DNA from: Chitinophaga tropicalis
GTDB lineage: Bacteria; Bacteroidota; Bacteroidia; Chitinophagales; Chitinophagaceae
Length of the DNA stretch: 64,000 bases
NCBI RefSeq assembly: GCF_009758205.1
Contig: NZ_WRXN01000001.1
Coordinates: 124,001-188,000, forward strand
Reading direction: 5' to 3'
Part shown: in pieces, positions 18,453 through 29,400 of the stretch
Layout of the letters: every line of letters starts with the position of its first letter
Position numbering within the stretch: position 1 is the stretch's first letter
Notes under the pieces: generated by a model
The model's input: only the letters and a program-made list of their open reading frames with translations
What the model was told of the DNA's origin: nothing
Database searches by the model: none
Made by a program: the position numbers and the translations under genes

Positions 18453-19716
18453 ACTCATATGCTGATAATATCTGCTTCTCAGGAATACCGATAATAAAAG
18501 TAGCCCCGTTATCAATTTCACTGGTAGCTGTAATAAAACCATTGTGCTGCTCTATGATCTTTTTGCAGATGGACAGCCCTATACCGGTGCCCTCTATTTC
18601 ATGATAGCTGTGCAACCGTTTAAAAACAATAAAAATATCTTCTGCATACTGGCTTTCAAAGCCAATACCATTATCCTTCACAAAGATCTTATAATAATTT
18701 CCTCCTGTTTTAACGGGCTGATAACGTTGTTCCAACGGATTTACCAGCTCAGCATAGATATGAATATCCGGCGGCATCTCCTTCTTTCTGAATTTAATAG
18801 CATTGCTGATCAGGTTGTAAAATACCTGTCGCATCAACGTAGGGATCACACTGATAGAAGGCAGCGGGTCAATCCGGATGCTGGCATTGACCTGTTGTAT
18901 CTTTATCTCCAGTTCATTGACAGCCTCCCTCACTATCTGGTTAAGATCAGCATTAATAAAATCTCCACCTCCAATAGAATGTCTTGAAAACCGTAGCAGA
19001 TCGCTCACCAGTTGCTGCATACGGATAGTAGCGCTGGTGATCTTCATTACATATTTTTCTACATCCAGCTCACCATTCTTTTTCTGTAGTATCATATCAC
19101 TGAACACCCGGATCTTCCGCAACGGTTCCTGCAGATCGTGAGAGGCAATATAGGCAAAACGGTCCAGCTCTGTATTTACAGCCTGCAGATGACGGTTGTT
19201 CTGCAACAACTGGTCGTTCAGCTCAAGGACCTTACGCTCCGAAGCCTCTTTCTCCTTTATTTCCCTTTGCAGGGAAGCGTTGGCGGTCAGCAGCTTCTGC
19301 TCCTGCGCAATGAGCGACTGCGTTTTACGGTACAATTCCACGAACAGCCCCACCTTTACTCTTAACAGCTCAGGGTTAACCGGCTTATAGATAAAATCTA
19401 CCGCACCTAACCTGTAACCCTTAAAAATCGCTTCCTCTTCATGGCTATGGGCCGTAATAAAGATAATAGGGATATCCTTCAGCCTGTCCCGCTGATAAAT
19501 AAGCGAGGCTGTTTCAAAGCCGTTCATGTCCGGCATCTGAACATCCATCAGGATCAGGGAGAAATCAAATTCTTTCAGCAGTATTTTCAGCGCAGCTTTT
19601 CCTGAATTTGCTTTGACTATAGTATAGCTCTCCCTTTCCAGTATGGATTCAATAGACAATAGGTTATCCGCCCTGTCATCAACCACCAGTATTTTAACTA
19701 ATTCGGGATCCTCCAC
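18451..19716 (-). CDS. Receiver-histidine kinase fusion (response regulator/sensor kinase)
   Basis: 421 residues and no membrane segment. An N-terminal receiver domain has D13-D14 and phosphoacceptor D58 in 'LILMDVQMPD'. A coiled coil (about 135-185) follows, then HisKA with H193 in 'YIASHDLQEPLRKI' and HATPase_c ('LISNAIKFRKKE', 'DNGIGFE', 'EGTGIGLSICKKI'). This receiver-plus-kinase layout is that of cytosolic phosphorelay intermediates. The gene lies 27 bp downstream of the giant HAMP kinase gene on the same strand, so it probably receives phosphate from it or competes with it. Confidence 0.92.
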   Translation of the reverse strand: MEDPELVKILVVDDRADNLLSIESILERESYTIVKANSGKAALKILLKEFDFSLILMDVQMPDMNGFETASLIYQRDRLKDIPIIFITAHSHEEEAIFKGYRLGAVDFIYKPVNPELLRVKVGLFVELYRKTQSLIAQEQKLLTANASLQREIKEKEASERKVLELNDQLLQNNRHLQAVNTELDRFAYIASHDLQEPLRKIRVFSDMILQKKNGELDVEKYVMKITSATIRMQQLVSDLLRFSRHSIGGGDFINADLNQIVREAVNELEIKIQQVNASIRIDPLPSISVIPTLMRQVFYNLISNAIKFRKKEMPPDIHIYAELVNPLEQRYQPVKTGGNYYKIFVKDNGIGFESQYAEDIFIVFKRLHSYHEIEGTGIGLSICKKIIEQHNGFITATSEIDNGATFIIGIPEKQILSAYE

Positions 19717-19743
19717 TTTTTAATATTTCAATGTTGTGTGAAT

Positions 19744-22700
19744 TTATCGGTATAGCCATACCCTCATTAAAGATAACAACTGATCTATTTTGAGTGGTTT
19801 GGTAATATAGTCAGAAGCCCCTGCTTCCAGGCATTTTTCCCTGTCGCCTTTCATCGCCTTTGCAGTAACCGCTATGATAGGAAGGGCGCTGTTCTTATGC
19901 TCCCTTCGTATCTTCTGCATCGTTTCATAACCATCCATTTCAGGCATCATGATATCCATCAGCACAATATCTATCTGGTTGTTTTCACTCAGAATGCTCA
20001 TTGCTTCCTTGCCGCTTTCAGCCGTAATAGTATTGATATGATATCTTTCAAAGGCAGTGGTCAGTGCAAAAAGGTTACGCACATCATCATCTACCACCAG
20101 CACATTCTTACGTATCAATACATCTTTACGTGAGCGCAGATCTTCTATCAGCTTTCGCTTTTCCTGCGGCAAAGCCTGATGATCAATATGCAGCTGCATG
20201 ATGGTTTCTTCCAGCAACAGGTCTAGTGAATTAACACCTTTCAGCAATATTTTATTAGCATACTGCTTAAGCTTTGATTTTTCATTATTGGTAAAGTCCT
20301 TGGCAGAATAGACGATCACCGGTGTGGCATTATGCCTGTTCACAGAATTCATGTTGGCCACAAACTCAGCACCGTCTATATCGGGCAGCATATAATCTGC
20401 AATGATACAGTCATAGGAGTTAGCATTCACCTTTTCAATGGCAGCCTTACCATTTTCCACAAACTCCATTTCAATAAGTTCCCCATTCTCCAGTATTCTG
20501 GCTATCTGTGAAGCATCCGGCTCATTATCTTCCACCACAAGCACCTTCTTTGTCTTACGGGCATGATGGTCAAGAATGCTGGAAAACAACACATTCAGCG
20601 CTTCCGCCTTAAGCGGCTTCAGGCTGAAGCTGCGGGCTCCGCGGTGCATAGCCAGCAGACGGTTTTCCTCACCCGAAATAAGATGAATGGGAATATGACG
20701 AAGATTAATATCGTTCTTAAAGAGGTCTAACACCCTCCATCCGCTGGCATCCGGAAGTTTTACATCCAGTGTTACAGCAATAGGATTATACTTGTTGGTC
20801 AGATCAAACACTTCTCCGAAAGAAGTAGCTACCACTACTTTTAATCCCATTTCATGCGCTTTCTCCTGCATGATCTTGGCAAAACGTACATCATCCTCCA
20901 CTATCAGCACCACTTTATCACTCTCCATGATATGCGTTCTGTCGTCTCCCACCTCATTAATGATCTCATTCAGCCCTTCCAGGTCTTTCGGGTCACTTAC
21001 TCTTACTGTCGGCACAGACTGGATATTACCCTGTTCCGGCAGCTGGTATTCTGTTACTGTCAGGCTTTTTTGTTTTTCCCGTTTGATAGTGGAAGCATTA
21101 TACTGTATTGGCAGAAAGAGAGTAAAGGTACTGCCTTGCCCCACTTCGCTTTCCAGCTCTATAGAACCACCCAGCAGGTCTGCCAGGCCACGGCTGATGG
21201 AAAGCCCCAGACCGGTACCTCCGTACTTACGGCTGGTAGATCCCTCCGCCTGCTGAAACGCTTCGAAGATAATGTTCTGCTTGTCTTTCGATATCCCTAT
21301 GCCGGTATCTTTGATCTCGAACGCCACTACTTTATCTGCATGGTCCAGGCTCTCACTCACCAGCTTCCAGTTGCGTTTCGCTTCATAGATACGCAATCTT
21401 ACTTCTCCTTTTTCAGTGAACTTAAAGGCATTGGAAAGCAGGTTCTTCAATATCTGGTTCAGGCGTTGTACGTCTGTTTCCAGCGACTGTGGCAGCTGTT
21501 CGTCCATATCTATACGGAAGCGCAGGTTCTTGCTTTCTGAGATATGCTTGAAAGTGGTTTCCACAAAACCGATCACCTCGCGGAAACGCACTTTGATAAA
21601 ATCTGTCGAGATATAACCCGATTCGATCTTTGAAAGGTCCAGGATATCATTAATAAGCTGGATCAGGTCATCACCACAGCTGTGGATGGTTTTAGCATAA
21701 CGCACCTGTTTTTCGTTGAGGTTGCCGTCATGGTTTTCATATAGCTGTTGCGCAAGAATAAGCAGGGAGTTAAGCGGCGTACGCAGCTCGTGTGACATAT
21801 TAGCAAGGAACTCCGACTTGTATTTGGACGTAAGCTGCAATTGCTCTGCTTTTTCTTCGAGCGACTTCCTGGCTTCTTCCACTTCCTTATTCTTCTCTTC
21901 CACTTCATCCTTCTGTTTCACCAGCAGGTGCGCTTTATCCTGCAGTTCTTCGTTAGTACGGCGCAGTTCGTCTGCCAGGGACTGTGATTGCTCCAGCAGG
22001 TCTTCTGTCCTGGAATTCGCTTCAATTGTATTCAGTACTATACCTATACTCTCCGTCAGCTGACTGAGGAAGTCAAGATGCGTTTCACTGAACGATTCAA
22101 AAGAAGCCAGCTCTATCACCGCTTTGATCTGCGTTTCAAATAACACCGGCAGCACAATCAGGTTCACCGGCGATGCCTCTCCCATACCGGAGCTGATCTT
22201 GATATAGTCTGATGGTATATTGGTAAGCAGTATCCTTTCTTTTTCTACGGCGCACTGTCCTACCAATCCCTGTCCCAGGGAGAACTCGCGTGACATATGC
22301 ATTTCATCTCCATAGGCATATGCAGCAAATAGCTTTAGTTTTGGATTGAGCAGGTTCTCTTCCTGTTCCAGGATATAGAACATCCCTTTTTGCGCATTCA
22401 CCACCTGCGCCAGTTCAGAAAGTATACGGCGGGTTACAGTGTTAAGGTCCTTCTGTCCCTGAAGCATCTGTGTGAACTTGGCCAGGTTGGATTTCAGCCA
22501 GTCCTGCTCCTGGTTACGCAAAGTGGTTTGCTTCAGGTTGGTGATCATCTGGTTGATGGTGTCCTTCAGTTCTTCCACCTCTCCCTGCGCATCTACACGG
22601 ATCATCTGTGTAAGATCACCTTTCGTTACTGCAGACGCTACGGCAGAAATAGCACGTACCTGCGTGGTAAGGTTTTCTGCCAGCTGGTTCACATTTTCCG

Positions 22701-25700
22701 TAAGGTTCTTCCAGATACCGGAAGCTCCCGGCACACTGGCCTGTCCGCCCAAACGCCCGTCCACACCTACTTCACGGGCCACTGTAGTCACCTGGTCAGC
22801 AAAGAGCGCCAGGGTGTCGATCATTTCATTGATAGTATCTGTAAGCTGGGCCACTTCCCCACGGGATACAATGGAAAGCTTCTGTTTCAGGTTGCCCGTT
22901 GCCACAGCGGTCACCACCTTGGCAATGCCACGCACCTGGTTGGTCAGGTTAGAGGCCATCATGTTCACAGAATCTGTCAGGTCCTTCCAGGTACCAGCCA
23001 CCCCCTGCACTTCTGCCTGTCCGCCCAGTTTTCCTTCCGTTCCCACTTCACGCGCCACACGTGTTACTTCGAAGGCAAAGGAATTCAGCTGGTCCACCAT
23101 CGTGTTGATGGTGTTCTTCAGGTCAAGGATCTCGCCTTTTACGTCTATGGTCACTTTCTTGGAAAGGTCGCCGGAAGCAACCGCTTTCGTTACTTCCGCA
23201 ATGTTACGCACCTGGGAGGTCAGGTTACCTGTCATCTGGTTTACAGAGTCTGTCAGGTCTTTCCAGGTACCGGCTACACCGGGCACGAATGCCTGTCCAC
23301 CCAGTTTACCGTCTGTACCTACCTCACGGGCCACACGCGTTACTTCAGAGGCAAAGGCACGCAGCTGGTCCACCATGGTGTTAAGTGTTTCTTTCAGCTG
23401 CAGTATTTCTCCGCGTACATCTACCGTGATCTTACGGGACATGTCACCATTCGCCACGGCAATAGCCACGTCAGCAATGTTACGCACCTGCGCGGTAAGG
23501 TTGCCCGCCATCATATTTACAGAATCTGTCAGGTCTTTCCAGGTACCGCCTACACCGGGCACATTAGCCTGTCCGCCCAGTTTCCCTTCTGTCCCCACTT
23601 CACGGGCCACACGCGTTACTTCAGAGGCAAATGCGCGCAGCTGTTCCACCATGGTGTTGATGGTATTCTTCAGTTCAAGGATCTCGCCTCTGACATCCAC
23701 TTCAATTTTACGGGAAAGGTCTCCGTTCGCTACCGCTGTGGTTACTTCTGCAATGTTACGTACCTGGGACGTCAGGTTGGAGGCCATGATATTTACGGAG
23801 TCTGTCAGGTCCTTCCATAAGCCTTCTACTCCAGGCACATCCGCCTGTCCGCCCAGCTTACCTTCAGAGCCCACTTCACGTGCTACACGGAACACTTCCG
23901 ATCCAAAGGCATTCAACTGGTCCACCATCGTGTTGATGGTATTTTTCAACTCCAGGATCTCACCTTTCACATCTACCGTGATCTTGCGGGAAAGGTCACC
24001 TTTTGCCACTGCAGTGGTCACTTCCGCGATGTTACGCACCTGTGCTGTCAGGTTGGAGCCCATCTGATTCACAGAATCTGTCAGGTCTTTCCACGTACCG
24101 CCTACGCCCTGTACTTTAGCCTGTCCGCCCAGCTTACCTTCCGTACCTACTTCCAGCGCTACACGCGTTACTTCGGAGGCAAAGGAATTCAGCTGGTCCA
24201 CCATCGTGTTGATGGTTTTCTTCAGTTCCAGGATCTCGCCAGCAACATCTACCGTGATCTTTTTGGAAAGGTCTCCGTTTGCCACGGCAGTAGTTACTTC
24301 TGCTATATTTCGTACCTGCGCTGTCAGGTTGGACCCCATCCGGTTCACAGAATCTGTCAGGTCTTTCCAGGTACCAGCCACCCCCTGCACCTTGGCTTGT
24401 CCGCCCAGCTTACCTTCTGTCCCCACTTCCAACGCCACGCGCGTTACTTCTGAGGCGAAGGAGTTTAGCTGGTCCACCATCGTGTTGATAGTGTTCTTCA
24501 GTTCAAGGATCTCACCTTTTACATCCACGGTGATCTTACGGGAAAGATCGCCCAGCGCTACAGCGGTAGTTACTTCCGCAATGTTACGTACCTGCGCTGT
24601 CAGGTTGGAAGCCATCTGGTTCACGGAATCTGTCAGGTCTTTCCACACACCGGCCACCCCTTTTACTGTAGCCTGACCACCCAGCTTACCCTCTGAACCT
24701 ACTTCCACCGCTACGCGCGTTACTTCGGAAGAGAAGGAGTTCAGCTGGTCCACCATCGTATTGATAGTATTCTTCAGCTCAAGGATCTCACCTTTTACGT
24801 CTACCGTGATTTTGCGGGACAGGTCTCCCTTCGCCACGGCAGTAGTTACTTCTGCTATATTACGCACCTGGCCGGTAAGGTTGGAGGCCATCTGGTTTAC
24901 AGAGTCTGTCAGGTCTTTCCAGGTACCGGCTACGCCCTTTACCTCGGCCTGGCCGCCCAGCTTACCGTCTGTTCCCACTTCACGCGCCACACGCGTTACT
25001 TCGGAAGAGAAAGAGTTGAGCTGGTCCACCATCGTATTGATGGTATCTTTCAGTTCCAGTATCTCGCCCTGTACATCTACGGTGATCTTCTTGGAAAGAT
25101 CACCCTTTGCTACCGCGGTGGTCACGTCCGCAATATTGCGCACCTGCGCAGTAAGGTTGCCCGCCATCTGGTTTACAGAATCTGTCAGGTCTTTCCATAC
25201 ACCGGCCACATCTTTTACTTTTGCCTGTCCGCCCAGTTTACCCTCAGAACCTACTTCACGCGCTACACGGGTCACCTCACGGGAAAACAGGTTCAGCTGC
25301 TTCACCATCCCGTTCACCTCCGTTGCAATCCGCGCAAACTCTCCCTGCAGCACGTGATCTTCGATCTGCAGCGGCATTTCCTGAGACAGGTTACCTTTAG
25401 CCACAGAGCTGATCACATGTGCTATCTCAATAGTAGGATGTACCAGGTCGGAGATCAGTGTGTTCATAGAAACAACGGCTGTATTCCACGAACCACGGGC
25501 CGTACGGGGAAGTTGCACCCGATGGTTAAGCTTACCCATTTTCCCAATGGTATTACGGGCAAGGGCCAGTTCTTCTACAAGCGCCTCATTCAGGACAATG
25601 ATGTCATTCACAGTATCGCAGATCTTTCCGCTGAGACCAATACAATCTGCTGGCATCCTGGCAGTAAAATTTCCATTTTTAACTTCAGACAACACCTGTA

Positions 25701-25848
25701 ATAATAACCGCATATCCAGGTGATCAGGGATAGTTTCAGGTACCGGCACAGGTATGCTTTTACGCTTGGTTGTGGAGACCTGTGGAGGAGTCTCCACACT
25801 CTTTACTGGCATTGCAGCTGGAGCGGCAACTTTTTTCCGGTTGTTCAT
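19744..25848 (-). CDS. Giant hybrid histidine kinase with tandem HAMP array
   Basis: 2034 residues, no signal peptide and no obvious transmembrane helix, so cytosolic. The N-terminal 217 residues hold degenerate HAMP-like units. Ten 92-residue HAMP units begin at 218, 310, 402, 494, 586, 678, 770, 862, 954 and 1046, each opening WKDLTDSVN or [13 protein letters not shown]-like domain (about 1130-1275), a coiled coil, HisKA with H1353 ('[10 protein letters not shown]'), HATPase_c ('[13 protein letters not shown]', 'DTGIGI', '[13 protein letters not shown]') and three receivers (about 1642-1755, 1767-1880, 1913-2034) follow. The layout is like fungal group III (Nik1/Os-1) kinases, which sense osmotic stress, but with twice the HAMP units. 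Probable operon with the downstream receiver-kinase. Confidence 0.95.
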   Translation of the reverse strand: MNNRKKVAAPAAMPVKSVETPPQVSTTKRKSIPVPVPETIPDHLDMRLLLQVLSEVKNGNFTARMPADCIGLSGKICDTVNDIIVLNEALVEELALARNTIGKMGKLNHRVQLPRTARGSWNTAVVSMNTLISDLVHPTIEIAHVISSVAKGNLSQEMPLQIEDHVLQGEFARIATEVNGMVKQLNLFSREVTRVAREVGSEGKLGGQAKVKDVAGVWKDLTDSVNQMAGNLTAQVRNIADVTTAVAKGDLSKKITVDVQGEILELKDTINTMVDQLNSFSSEVTRVAREVGTDGKLGGQAEVKGVAGTWKDLTDSVNQMASNLTGQVRNIAEVTTAVAKGDLSRKITVDVKGEILELKNTINTMVDQLNSFSSEVTRVAVEVGSEGKLGGQATVKGVAGVWKDLTDSVNQMASNLTAQVRNIAEVTTAVALGDLSRKITVDVKGEILELKNTINTMVDQLNSFASEVTRVALEVGTEGKLGGQAKVQGVAGTWKDLTDSVNRMGSNLTAQVRNIAEVTTAVANGDLSKKITVDVAGEILELKKTINTMVDQLNSFASEVTRVALEVGTEGKLGGQAKVQGVGGTWKDLTDSVNQMGSNLTAQVRNIAEVTTAVAKGDLSRKITVDVKGEILELKNTINTMVDQLNAFGSEVFRVAREVGSEGKLGGQADVPGVEGLWKDLTDSVNIMASNLTSQVRNIAEVTTAVANGDLSRKIEVDVRGEILELKNTINTMVEQLRAFASEVTRVAREVGTEGKLGGQANVPGVGGTWKDLTDSVNMMAGNLTAQVRNIADVAIAVANGDMSRKITVDVRGEILQLKETLNTMVDQLRAFASEVTRVAREVGTDGKLGGQAFVPGVAGTWKDLTDSVNQMTGNLTSQVRNIAEVTKAVASGDLSKKVTIDVKGEILDLKNTINTMVDQLNSFAFEVTRVAREVGTEGKLGGQAEVQGVAGTWKDLTDSVNMMASNLTNQVRGIAKVVTAVATGNLKQKLSIVSRGEVAQLTDTINEMIDTLALFADQVTTVAREVGVDGRLGGQASVPGASGIWKNLTENVNQLAENLTTQVRAISAVASAVTKGDLTQMIRVDAQGEVEELKDTINQMITNLKQTTLRNQEQDWLKSNLAKFTQMLQGQKDLNTVTRRILSELAQVVNAQKGMFYILEQEENLLNPKLKLFAAYAYGDEMHMSREFSLGQGLVGQCAVEKERILLTNIPSDYIKISSGMGEASPVNLIVLPVLFETQIKAVIELASFESFSETHLDFLSQLTESIGIVLNTIEANSRTEDLLEQSQSLADELRRTNEELQDKAHLLVKQKDEVEEKNKEVEEARKSLEEKAEQLQLTSKYKSEFLANMSHELRTPLNSLLILAQQLYENHDGNLNEKQVRYAKTIHSCGDDLIQLINDILDLSKIESGYISTDFIKVRFREVIGFVETTFKHISESKNLRFRIDMDEQLPQSLETDVQRLNQILKNLLSNAFKFTEKGEVRLRIYEAKRNWKLVSESLDHADKVVAFEIKDTGIGISKDKQNIIFEAFQQAEGSTSRKYGGTGLGLSISRGLADLLGGSIELESEVGQGSTFTLFLPIQYNASTIKREKQKSLTVTEYQLPEQGNIQSVPTVRVSDPKDLEGLNEIINEVGDDRTHIMESDKVVLIVEDDVRFAKIMQEKAHEMGLKVVVATSFGEVFDLTNKYNPIAVTLDVKLPDASGWRVLDLFKNDINLRHIPIHLISGEENRLLAMHRGARSFSLKPLKAEALNVLFSSILDHHARKTKKVLVVEDNEPDASQIARILENGELIEMEFVENGKAAIEKVNANSYDCIIADYMLPDIDGAEFVANMNSVNRHNATPVIVYSAKDFTNNEKSKLKQYANKILLKGVNSLDLLLEETIMQLHIDHQALPQEKRKLIEDLRSRKDVLIRKNVLVVDDDVRNLFALTTAFERYHINTITAESGKEAMSILSENNQIDIVLMDIMMPEMDGYETMQKIRREHKNSALPIIAVTAKAMKGDREKCLEAGASDYITKPLKIDQLLSLMRVWLYR
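22714..25197 (-). repeat. Nine complete tandem 276-bp repeats encoding HAMP units
   Basis: Each unit is exactly 92 codons with no length change across nine copies, and a tenth, diverged unit continues from 22713 to about 22510. Units 1-8 differ at only a few residues each; unit 9 is more diverged. Constant length and high similarity mean the array can expand or contract by recombination. Confidence 0.95.
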
Positions 25849-25963
25849 GTTGGGGGTGTTAGCGTTTATATGAGTACTCTTAAGTGGTGTGATATCATAC
25901 AGCTAAAGATCTGACAGTATTATTACCTGTATATGACTGCTATCTTTTTATGGTTTGAAGTAG

Positions 25964-25971
25964 TATTTTTG
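25964..25971 (+). promoter_or_regulatory. Putative -7 element of the single-domain receiver gene
   Basis: TATTTTTG matches TAnnTTTG exactly, 30 bp before the chosen ATG at 26002. There is no clear -33. It also argues against the longer frame starting at 25933. Confidence 0.4.
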
Positions 25972-26001
25972 TCATGCACCACATTAAATACTAAAAAAAA
26001 G

Positions 26002-26415
26002 ATGCAACTTTCAGGCCATTCGAAGAAACTGATCTTACTGGCAGAAGACGATGCAGACGATCAGGAATTGCTGGAAAATGCATTGGGAGAAATTGATCCC
26101 AGCTGGCAACTCATGTGCATTCCCAATGGTAAAAAATTTCTCAGGTACCTCGAAACTATTTCAGATGCAGAACTACCTGCCTTACTCGTATTAGACTATA
26201 ATATTCCCGAGCTCACGGGCATGGAAATAATTGAGCAGCTGAATGACCAGGTGAGATATACGAATATTCCAAAGATCATATGGAGCACTTCAAACTCGCC
26301 CGCATACAAGGCAAAGAGTATGGCATTGGGTGTAGCAGATTATATTATAAAACCCAGTGACCTGGCCTCTTTCCTTTCTATTGCCAAACATATGCTTTCT
26401 TTCGTGAAAGAGTAA
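26002..26415 (+). CDS. Single-domain response regulator (Rcp1-like)
   Basis: 137 residues from the ATG at 26002. Only a receiver domain is present: acidic 'LAEDDADDQE', phosphoacceptor in 'ALLVLDYNIPELTG', switch residues in 'IIWSTSNSPAYK', and the conserved lysine in 'DYIIKPSD'. Such stand-alone receivers relay phosphate or bind a target protein. It is divergent from the giant kinase gene (153 bp between starts) and 16 bp upstream of the SNF2 gene, so it may connect the two. Confidence 0.9.
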   Translation: MQLSGHSKKLILLAEDDADDQELLENALGEIDPSWQLMCIPNGKKFLRYLETISDAELPALLVLDYNIPELTGMEIIEQLNDQVRYTNIPKIIWSTSNSPAYKAKSMALGVADYIIKPSDLASFLSIAKHMLSFVKE

Positions 26416-26431
26416 AACTATATACCATTCA

Positions 26432-29400
26432 ATGAACGGAAATGCGCAGTCTTATTTACAACAGTATCAGCAGCTGGAAGAAGAAGCCCGGATAGTCACC
26501 GATGTACTGTCCATCTATATATATCCGCTGGAACGTTACACCTTCATTGACGCTGTTAACCGCATCAGGGAAATACCACAGAACAGGATTATAGAGATAC
26601 TGGAAGTACTCACAGAAAATGGCCTTGGCAGTTACAACCTGGCGGGCAATTACTCACTGATACCTGAGCTGAGTTTCCTGTTATTCCCTGAAAATATCCG
26701 GCAGCCGGAATACCTGCGCCTGCTTGACTATACCAAACCTTATTCCTTTTACAGCACCAGCGCCCGGCTGCAGGAGCTGCAACAGGTACTGACCGCATTC
26801 TTTACGGGCAACAGATCTCTTTTACTGCAACCGGTAAGGAAGATATGCTTCGAGTTGCCGGAATATCTTCCTCATCTCTGTTATCTTTTATACTATCCGG
26901 CTTATGAAGGCTTCCTGAAACTGTTTGACGAAGAAAGTGTGATACGTATTTACAGCGCAGCCGTTCAACAGCACCTGTTGTTGATGACGCCGCTGGATAC
27001 ATTGGAGAAATTCAGACAAAAGATAGCCGCCTTCCTTCACACAGATGCCGCCACGCTGGAACATGCAGAGGTCCCGCTGCTACGTGGACAGATAACTGCA
27101 GAGATCAACGGACAGGAGGAACTCTACGCTAAAGCAGTGGTACAACTGTATAACGGCGAGCCCGAAAAAGCACTCACCCTCTTTGAACAGGGTATCAAAC
27201 AACAAAGGCAACAGGATAAAAAGAACAGCATTCCCACTTCTCCGCTGTTTGCCTTTTTCTACGCATATACGCTGACCACACTTCCGGAAGAAAAGACCTT
27301 TTCGCTGATCCCGAAAATTACCACTGCGTACGAGAAAAAACTGTTTCCGGCCATCACACCAGCTATCAGCATGCTGCATTTTCATAACGGCAGGAAAGAA
27401 AAGGCAGAGCACCAGCTGGAGATATTGCTTGAAAATGCGGTTAAACACAATGACCGGCATCTGTTAAGTTACCTGGCCCTGATCTGCCTGCAGCTCTTTT
27501 ACCCTAAAAGTAAACTGCTCAAAACACATACACAGCTATCCACCATGCTCCTGCATCGTGGTATACAAAGCCAGTATAACCTGCTGACATATGAATATCT
27601 TTCCCTTTTCCGGGACAGTGACTACCTGAAGGCAGAAAAAACATTCAGGATGCTTGCAGAAACCTTCGGTAAACCTCCCATTGTCTCTGCCATGCAGCCA
27701 CTACCTGAATGGGAAAGATTGCTCAATACCCTCATCCTGCCGGCCACTACTCAGATGCAGAAGGAAAAACCAGCCCTGGTTTACAGGCTATCTTATCTCA
27801 TTGACCCGGAGCACTACAGCATACAGCCCGTTATACAAACATCACCGGGAGATAACGGATGGAGCAGGGGACGCATCATAGACCTGAAAAAGCTGAAAGA
27901 TGGCCAGCTGGAAGGAATGACAGACCATGACATCAGGATAGCTTCCACCATCACCAAAGAGAGTTATCATACCTATGGTACTGAAACTTATGCCTTTGGA
28001 GAAAGAGTGTGGCAGGAACTGACAGGACATCCCTATCTCTTCCTGGCAGACCAGCCGGAAACAGGTATTGAACTTTACAGGGGAATGCCGGAACTCGTCG
28101 TGAATAAAACAGGTAAAGGATATACTTTCAGTACTCACCTGGACAATCCCTCCGGCAACACAATGCTGATAAGGGAAAGTAATACCCGCTTCAAAGTAAT
28201 AAAGCTGACAGCACAACAACGGTCCCTGTTACAAACATTAAAACAGATAGGCACCATACCGGCTGAAGGTAAAGACAAACTGCTGCAGGCATTAAAACAG
28301 GTGGGCGCACATATCACAGTACACGCCAATCTTGATGATACCGCTCTTAACATAAAACAGTTCACCGCCGATCCCCGCATCCGGGTAAGATTGCAACCTG
28401 CCGGCAATGCGCTGCGTGCCTCTTTTTCCGTGAAACCATTTGTAAATGACCCTCCCTATTGCAAACCGGGAGAAGGCGCCAGGCACATAATAGGGGTGAT
28501 GAATGGTGAACGATGCCAGGCCACACGCAATCTGGAAGCAGAAAGCCGTCATCTCTCACAATTGCTGGAGCTGATCCAGCAGAATGTTCCCCAGGAAATA
28601 GAAGATGATAGCATTGCATTTGAAGATCCGCTGGACTGCCTGCAACTGCTGGAAGTTATACAACATCATCCTGAGCTGGCAGTAGCCGAATGGCCGGAAG
28701 GAGAAAAACTGCGGCTGCATAAACCCATTTATACACCACAGCTGCGCATGACCGTAAAAGCAGATGGTAAATGGTTTGCCCTCAACGGAGAGCTGCGTAT
28801 AGATGAATCCACTGTACTGTCCCTGAAAGACTTACTGGATGCTGCCAAAACAAACAGGAGCCGCTTCGTAACATTACAGAACGGAGATTTCCTGGCCCTC
28901 ACCGGCAAGTTGTACCGGCAGCTGAATGAGCTGTCGGATATTGTAATAGAAACACAGGACCGCATTCATATCAGTCCGCTTACCTCACACATGCTGCGCG
29001 ACCTGCTGGCAGAAGCAAACTATGTAGATGCAGATGCCGCCTGGCAAAGACTGAGGGACCAACAGGAAACTGCCGCCAACATTTTCCCGGCCATTCCCAA
29101 TACACTGCAAACTACTTTACGGCCCTACCAGGAAGACGGCTTCCGGTGGATGGTGAGACTGGCATCCCTCGGGGCCGGCGCCTGCCTGGCAGACGATATG
29201 GGCCTGGGAAAAACCGTGCAGTCCGTCGCCTTGTTACTACACCGTGCAGCACAGGGACCGGCACTGGTAATATGCCCCGCCTCTGTATTGCCTAACTGGG
29301 CCAATGAACTGACAAAGTTTGCCCCCTCCCTCCGTGTTTTATCTATCAGTACCGGCAACAGGTATTCACTCCTGCAATCTGCCGGCGCATTCGATATAGT

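Noticed and set aside
22714..25197. CRISPR-like or satellite repeat array
   Set aside because: The units are 276 bp with no unique spacers and lie fully within one reading frame that encodes HAMP domains.
22390..25357. Long open frames of 476, 531 and 198 codons on the plus strand opposite the HAMP kinase
   Set aside because: They are mirror frames of a highly repetitive coding region with consistent codon use. Their translations repeat with the same 92-codon period and resemble no protein.
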